Part shown: positions 4,939 to 7,253 of the stretch, piece by piece
How positions within the stretch are numbered: position 1 is the stretch's first letter
How the letters are laid out: each line of letters begins with the position of its first letter
NCBI GenBank assembly: GCA_021782685.1
Contig: JAJXUQ010000025.1
Location: 1-7,253, forward strand
Direction: 5' to 3'
Length of the DNA: 7,253 nucleotides
Source of the DNA: a bacterium
Lineage (GTDB): Bacteria > Patescibacteriota > Minisyncoccia > Phycocordibacterales > Phycocordibacteraceae
Position numbers and translations under genes: made by a program
The notes under the pieces: model-generated
Seen by the model: only the letters and a program-made list of their open reading frames with translations
Told to the model about the DNA's origin: nothing
The model's database searches: none

Positions 4939-5526
4939 TCAGATGATCTTAAATTCGCGGAAAACGGCTTCGTAATGCGCGATGGTGCGGCGCGCAAGCG
5001 TTTCCGAGAGGTCGAACGAAGACCCTTCGTGCGCTATCTGATTGCGCACCTTATGCGCCTCCCACGCGTCTTGGAGCGTATTGAAGTCCGATTGCTCGAC
5101 GCTCTTGAGCTTCTCGCCGACGCTCTCGCCCGCATAGCCCTGTTCCGTGAGCATCGCATCGAGCATGATGTCGGCCTCGATGATCGCCGCGCGCCACTCG
5201 CTCGCGCCTATACCGCTGATGAGCGATTGGATATGCTGCCAGCGCGGATTCATACCGCCCTCCGTCTCGGGGGCGAGAATCACCGTATCGTAATATTTGC
5301 TTTCGCGTTCCCGAAGCCTGAAGATGTTTCTCGTGGTGTACACGACGACGAAAAATGCCACGGCTGCGATCGCGTAACCGCCGACAACGACCCAAAACCA
5401 GAAATGCGCGAGGAGCGCCTGGAACTCCGCATAGTGCGCCGAGGTGTAGGTGCCGTACGCGAGATCGTGGGCGAAATGGAAAAGATTCGCGGCGTTTACT
5501 TGTGGCGTGGAAGTGGAGGTGGGCAT
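4939..5526 (-). CDS. Single-pass membrane protein with HEPN-like C-terminal domain
   Basis: The 195-residue protein has a short polar N-terminus (1-40) without a signal peptide, one strong membrane helix at about 43-64 (FWVVVGGYAIAAVAFFVVVY), a basic stop-transfer stretch (RNIFRLRERESK, 66-77) and a mainly helical soluble domain (95-195). The basic stretch predicts that this domain is cytoplasmic. It contains SEWRAAIIEADIMLDAML (109-126) and HKVRNQIAHEG (158-168). R161-N-Q-I-A-H166 fits the R-x4-H signature of HEPN domains, many of which are RNases or bind nucleotidyltransferases, so RNA cleavage is possible but unproven. No partner nucleotidyltransferase is nearby. I recall similar proteins as common in Parcubacteria, which argues for a core cell role rather than a mobile toxin. 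The stop is TGA. The ATG is the only plausible start; a -10 box ends 7 nt before it. It follows gatA after 24 nt and precedes the initiator tRNA. Confidence 0.78.
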   Translation of the reverse strand: MPTSTSTPQVNAANLFHFAHDLAYGTYTSAHYAEFQALLAHFWFWVVVGGYAIAAVAFFVVVYTTRNIFRLRERESKYYDTVILAPETEGGMNPRWQHIQSLISGIGASEWRAAIIEADIMLDAMLTEQGYAGESVGEKLKSVEQSDFNTLQDAWEAHKVRNQIAHEGSSFDLSETLARRTIAHYEAVFREFKII

Positions 5527-5533
5527 CCTCTTC

Positions 5534-5539
5534 AGTATA
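5534..5539 (-). promoter_or_regulatory. -10 box (TATACT) of the HEPN-like membrane protein gene, leaderless layout
   Basis: On the minus strand TATACT ends 7 nt (gaagagg) before the ATG at 5526, so A5526 is the predicted transcription start. No -35 is visible because the upstream bases belong to the end of gatA. The AGAGG next to the ATG resembles a Shine-Dalgarno but touches the start codon and cannot act as one. Confidence 0.5.
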
Positions 5540-5550
5540 AATGAAACAAG

Positions 5551-6984
5551 CTAGCGGCCGCGCGCCTTCTCCACCGCGGCGCCCAGGGCGAAAAGGACGT
5601 TTTCCGCTTGGTGCGGCGCGGTAAGGTGCATGCCGACAGGAAGCTTCTTCCCTTCCCGCTTTACGGTACCCATCGGGACAGACAACGCCGGCATGCCGGT
5701 GAGGTTCGCGGTCACGGTGAAAATATCTTCCAGATACATTGAAAGCGGGTCGTTCTTCTCGCCGAGCGCAAACGCCGGGGAAGGCGTCGTCGGAAAGGCG
5801 ATAACATCGGCCTTCGCGAAGGCGTCTCCGTATTCCCGACGCAGTACGCCGCGCGCGGCGTCTGCCTTGCGATAGTACGCATCGATGTAGCCGGAGGAGA
5901 GCACGAACGTACCGAGAAGGATGCGGCGGCGCGTCTCCTCTCCGAAGCCGTTCGTGCGCGAGAGGAGATAATCGTCGAGCAGGGTTTCGCCCCGCTCAGG
6001 AAGCCCGTAACGGATGCCGTCAAGACGCGCGAGGTTCGTCGAGACTTCCGCGGGCATGATGACGTAGTAAGCCGCGAGCGCGTAGGCGCTCATCGGCAAC
6101 TCTATGTCGATGAGCGTATGCCCGGCTTCAACAAGCCCTTCGAGCGCCGCGTCGAAAGCGGCACGCATATCCGTGTCGACGCCCTCGCCGAGGAGGCGGC
6201 GCGGGACGCCGATGCGCATGTGTTCCTTCGGAGGACGGACGGGATAGAGGCTGTCGGGGATTGTCGTCGCGTCGAGCGGATCGCGGCCGGAGATTGCCTC
6301 AGAGAGGGCACGCGCATCTCCAACCGTTTTTGCGAGCGGGCCTATCTGGTCGAGCGAGGAACCCATCGCGATAAGCCCCGAACGCGAGACGGCGCCGTAC
6401 GTCGGCTTCAGTCCCACGATGCCGGTGTGCGCGGCGGGCTGGCGGATGGAGCCGCCCGTGTCAGAACCGAGCGCCGCGAGCGCGAAATGCGCGGCAACCG
6501 CGACGGCGGATCCGCCGGAAGAGCCGCCGGGGACGCGGCGCGTATCATGCGGATTTCTCGTCGCTCCATACGCGGAATGCTCGGTCGAGGAACCCATCGC
6601 GAACTCGTCCATGTTGGTGCGCCCGAGGAAGAGCGCTCCGGCCTGTTTCAGCTTCTTCACCACGGTCGCATCGTAGGTCGCACGATAATTACCGAGCATC
6701 TTCGACGCGGCGCTCGCTATCTTCCCCTCTATCAGGATATTGTCTTTCATCGCGAGCGGTATGCCGCAAAGAAGCGGCGCGGCGGGGCCTTCGGTATCGA
6801 TACGCTCCTGTGCGCGCGCTATCGCCGCGTCATCCGCATCGAAGATCTCCAGGAACGCGTTGAGCTCGCTGTTCCCTGCGCGGGAAGCTTCGGCGCACGC
6901 GTCCCAGAGCTCGCGTACTGAAAGTTCCCGTGCGCGCAGCAAGGAGGCCGCTTCCGCTATCGTCAGCTCATTCGGTTTAGTCAT
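5551..6984 (-). CDS. gatA: Asp-tRNA(Asn)/Glu-tRNA(Gln) amidotransferase subunit A
   Basis: GatA is the glutaminase subunit of the GatCAB complex. It releases ammonia from glutamine and channels it to GatB, which converts mischarged Glu-tRNA(Gln) or Asp-tRNA(Asn) to the correct aminoacyl-tRNA in the cytoplasm. The 477 residues match the usual length. The amidase-signature triad is complete: Lys80 in GIPLAMKDN, Ser155 in PGGSSGGSA and Ser179 in SDTGGSIRQPA. Other family blocks are GALFLGRTNMDEFAMGSSTE (116-135) and GLKPTYGAVSRSGLIAMGSS (191-210). The ATG overlaps the end of gatC (ATGACTAA, 8 nt), so the two are probably translationally coupled. There is no Shine-Dalgarno. It ends 24 nt before the next gene with no terminator between them. 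Such a complex is expected in organisms lacking GlnRS and/or AsnRS, which is common in reduced genomes. Confidence 0.97.
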   Translation of the reverse strand: MTKPNELTIAEAASLLRARELSVRELWDACAEASRAGNSELNAFLEIFDADDAAIARAQERIDTEGPAAPLLCGIPLAMKDNILIEGKIASAASKMLGNYRATYDATVVKKLKQAGALFLGRTNMDEFAMGSSTEHSAYGATRNPHDTRRVPGGSSGGSAVAVAAHFALAALGSDTGGSIRQPAAHTGIVGLKPTYGAVSRSGLIAMGSSLDQIGPLAKTVGDARALSEAISGRDPLDATTIPDSLYPVRPPKEHMRIGVPRRLLGEGVDTDMRAAFDAALEGLVEAGHTLIDIELPMSAYALAAYYVIMPAEVSTNLARLDGIRYGLPERGETLLDDYLLSRTNGFGEETRRRILLGTFVLSSGYIDAYYRKADAARGVLRREYGDAFAKADVIAFPTTPSPAFALGEKNDPLSMYLEDIFTVTANLTGMPALSVPMGTVKREGKKLPVGMHLTAPHQAENVLFALGAAVEKARGR

Positions 6985-7253
6985 GGGAAATTATCTGCTT
7001 CACCGCAAGCGCATCGCCCTCGCGCGCGGGGAACTGTTCGGCAAGCCGCTCGGTATACGCGCGCGGCGCGTGCGGCTCGCCGTCCGCACGCATCACGTTG
7101 CGCAAGGGCGGCTTCTCTTCCGCGGGATTCCGGGAGAGGTCCAGCGCCTCGAGCTGGCCGACGTACGCGAGAATCGCGTCAAATTCGCTCGTGAATTTCT
7201 CGATTTCGTCCTCCGCTATCGAGATACGCGCGAGCGCCGCAAGCTTCTCCACC
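6977..7253 (-). CDS. gatC: Asp-tRNA(Asn)/Glu-tRNA(Gln) amidotransferase subunit C (5' end cut by the window)
   Basis: GatC is the small subunit that wraps GatA and GatB together. The visible 91 residues contain EKLAALARISIAEDEIEKF, the conserved N-terminal helix, then FDAILAYVGQLEALDL. The central PLRNVMRADGE corresponds to the usual L R.D block, and the C-terminus is AVKQIISHD. A GTG at 7250-7252 could be read as a start, but GatC proteins normally have several residues before this helix. I therefore think the Val is internal and the true start lies beyond 7253. About 95-100 residues is normal, so only a few are missing. The TAA stop lies inside the start of gatA. Confidence 0.93.
   Translation of the reverse strand, partial: VEKLAALARISIAEDEIEKFTSEFDAILAYVGQLEALDLSRNPAEEKPPLRNVMRADGEPHAPRAYTERLAEQFPAREGDALAVKQIISHD

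Noticed and set aside
4939..4941. UGA read as an amino acid, as in some CPR lineages
   Set aside because: TGA ends the HEPN-like protein at a natural C-terminus, and the conserved genes have no internal TGA.
4613..4975. Plus-strand frame of 120 codons
   Set aside because: It runs through the terminator hairpin and the tRNA gene, so it cannot be a real protein gene.
4975..5544. Plus-strand frame of 189 codons opposite the HEPN-like gene
   Set aside because: It mirrors the opposite strand's codons and shows no family resemblance; the minus-strand gene has a membrane helix, a -10 box and a recognisable domain.
6118..6921. Plus-strand frame of 267 codons opposite gatA
   Set aside because: It is antisense to a fully conserved gatA, Arg-rich and without recognisable motifs, which is expected for high-GC DNA.

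Overview
The window looks like a compact, GC-rich (roughly 60%) chromosome piece from a Patescibacteria/CPR bacterium, most likely a Parcubacteria-type lineage. This is inferred from the gene families: an ECF sigma factor followed directly by a membrane protein with a DUF5667-like segment, a secreted GH25-like protein with a short Parcubacteria-style N-terminal helical module, a one-helix membrane protein with a HEPN-like tail, and GatCA. Other supporting traits are very short gaps, ribosome-binding sites that are almost all missing, and several genes whose -10 box sits 6-7 nt before the ATG. TGA acts as a normal stop (end of the 4939-5526 gene), so a recoded-UGA lineage is unlikely.

Plus-strand block (1-2759): a strong hairpin (34-70) closes whatever lies to the left. 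A 203-nt gap follows, holding an inverted repeat and a tiny ORF with a good Shine-Dalgarno. Next come an unknown exported protein (204-839), an ECF-type sigma factor (939-1469) with its own putative promoter, and, 6 nt later, a single-pass membrane protein (1476-2759) that is probably its anti-sigma partner. The last two form a sensing cassette: a soluble sigma factor held by a membrane protein with a large external Ala-rich domain.

Minus-strand block (7253 down to 2815), in transcription order: the 3' part of gatC (cut by the window edge) overlaps gatA. These are subunits of the tRNA-dependent amidotransferase that makes Gln-tRNA and/or Asn-tRNA; gatB is not visible here. Then follow the membrane HEPN-like protein (4939-5526), the initiator tRNA gene (4820-4890) with a good promoter, a structured trailer and a strong terminator (4705-4740), a 52-codon remnant of a type III-like DNA methyltransferase (4499-4657), a Nudix hydrolase (3963-4475) and the secreted GH25-like protein (2815-3795), which converges on the sigma/anti-sigma operon.

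The items most worth a second look are the repeated leaderless promoter layout, the initiator tRNA whose predicted transcription start falls on its own first base (A1 facing A72), the methyltransferase scar just beyond that tRNA's 3' end, and the membrane-tethered HEPN-like protein. No mobile element, CRISPR array or defence island is present. I do not see a complete unknown system.
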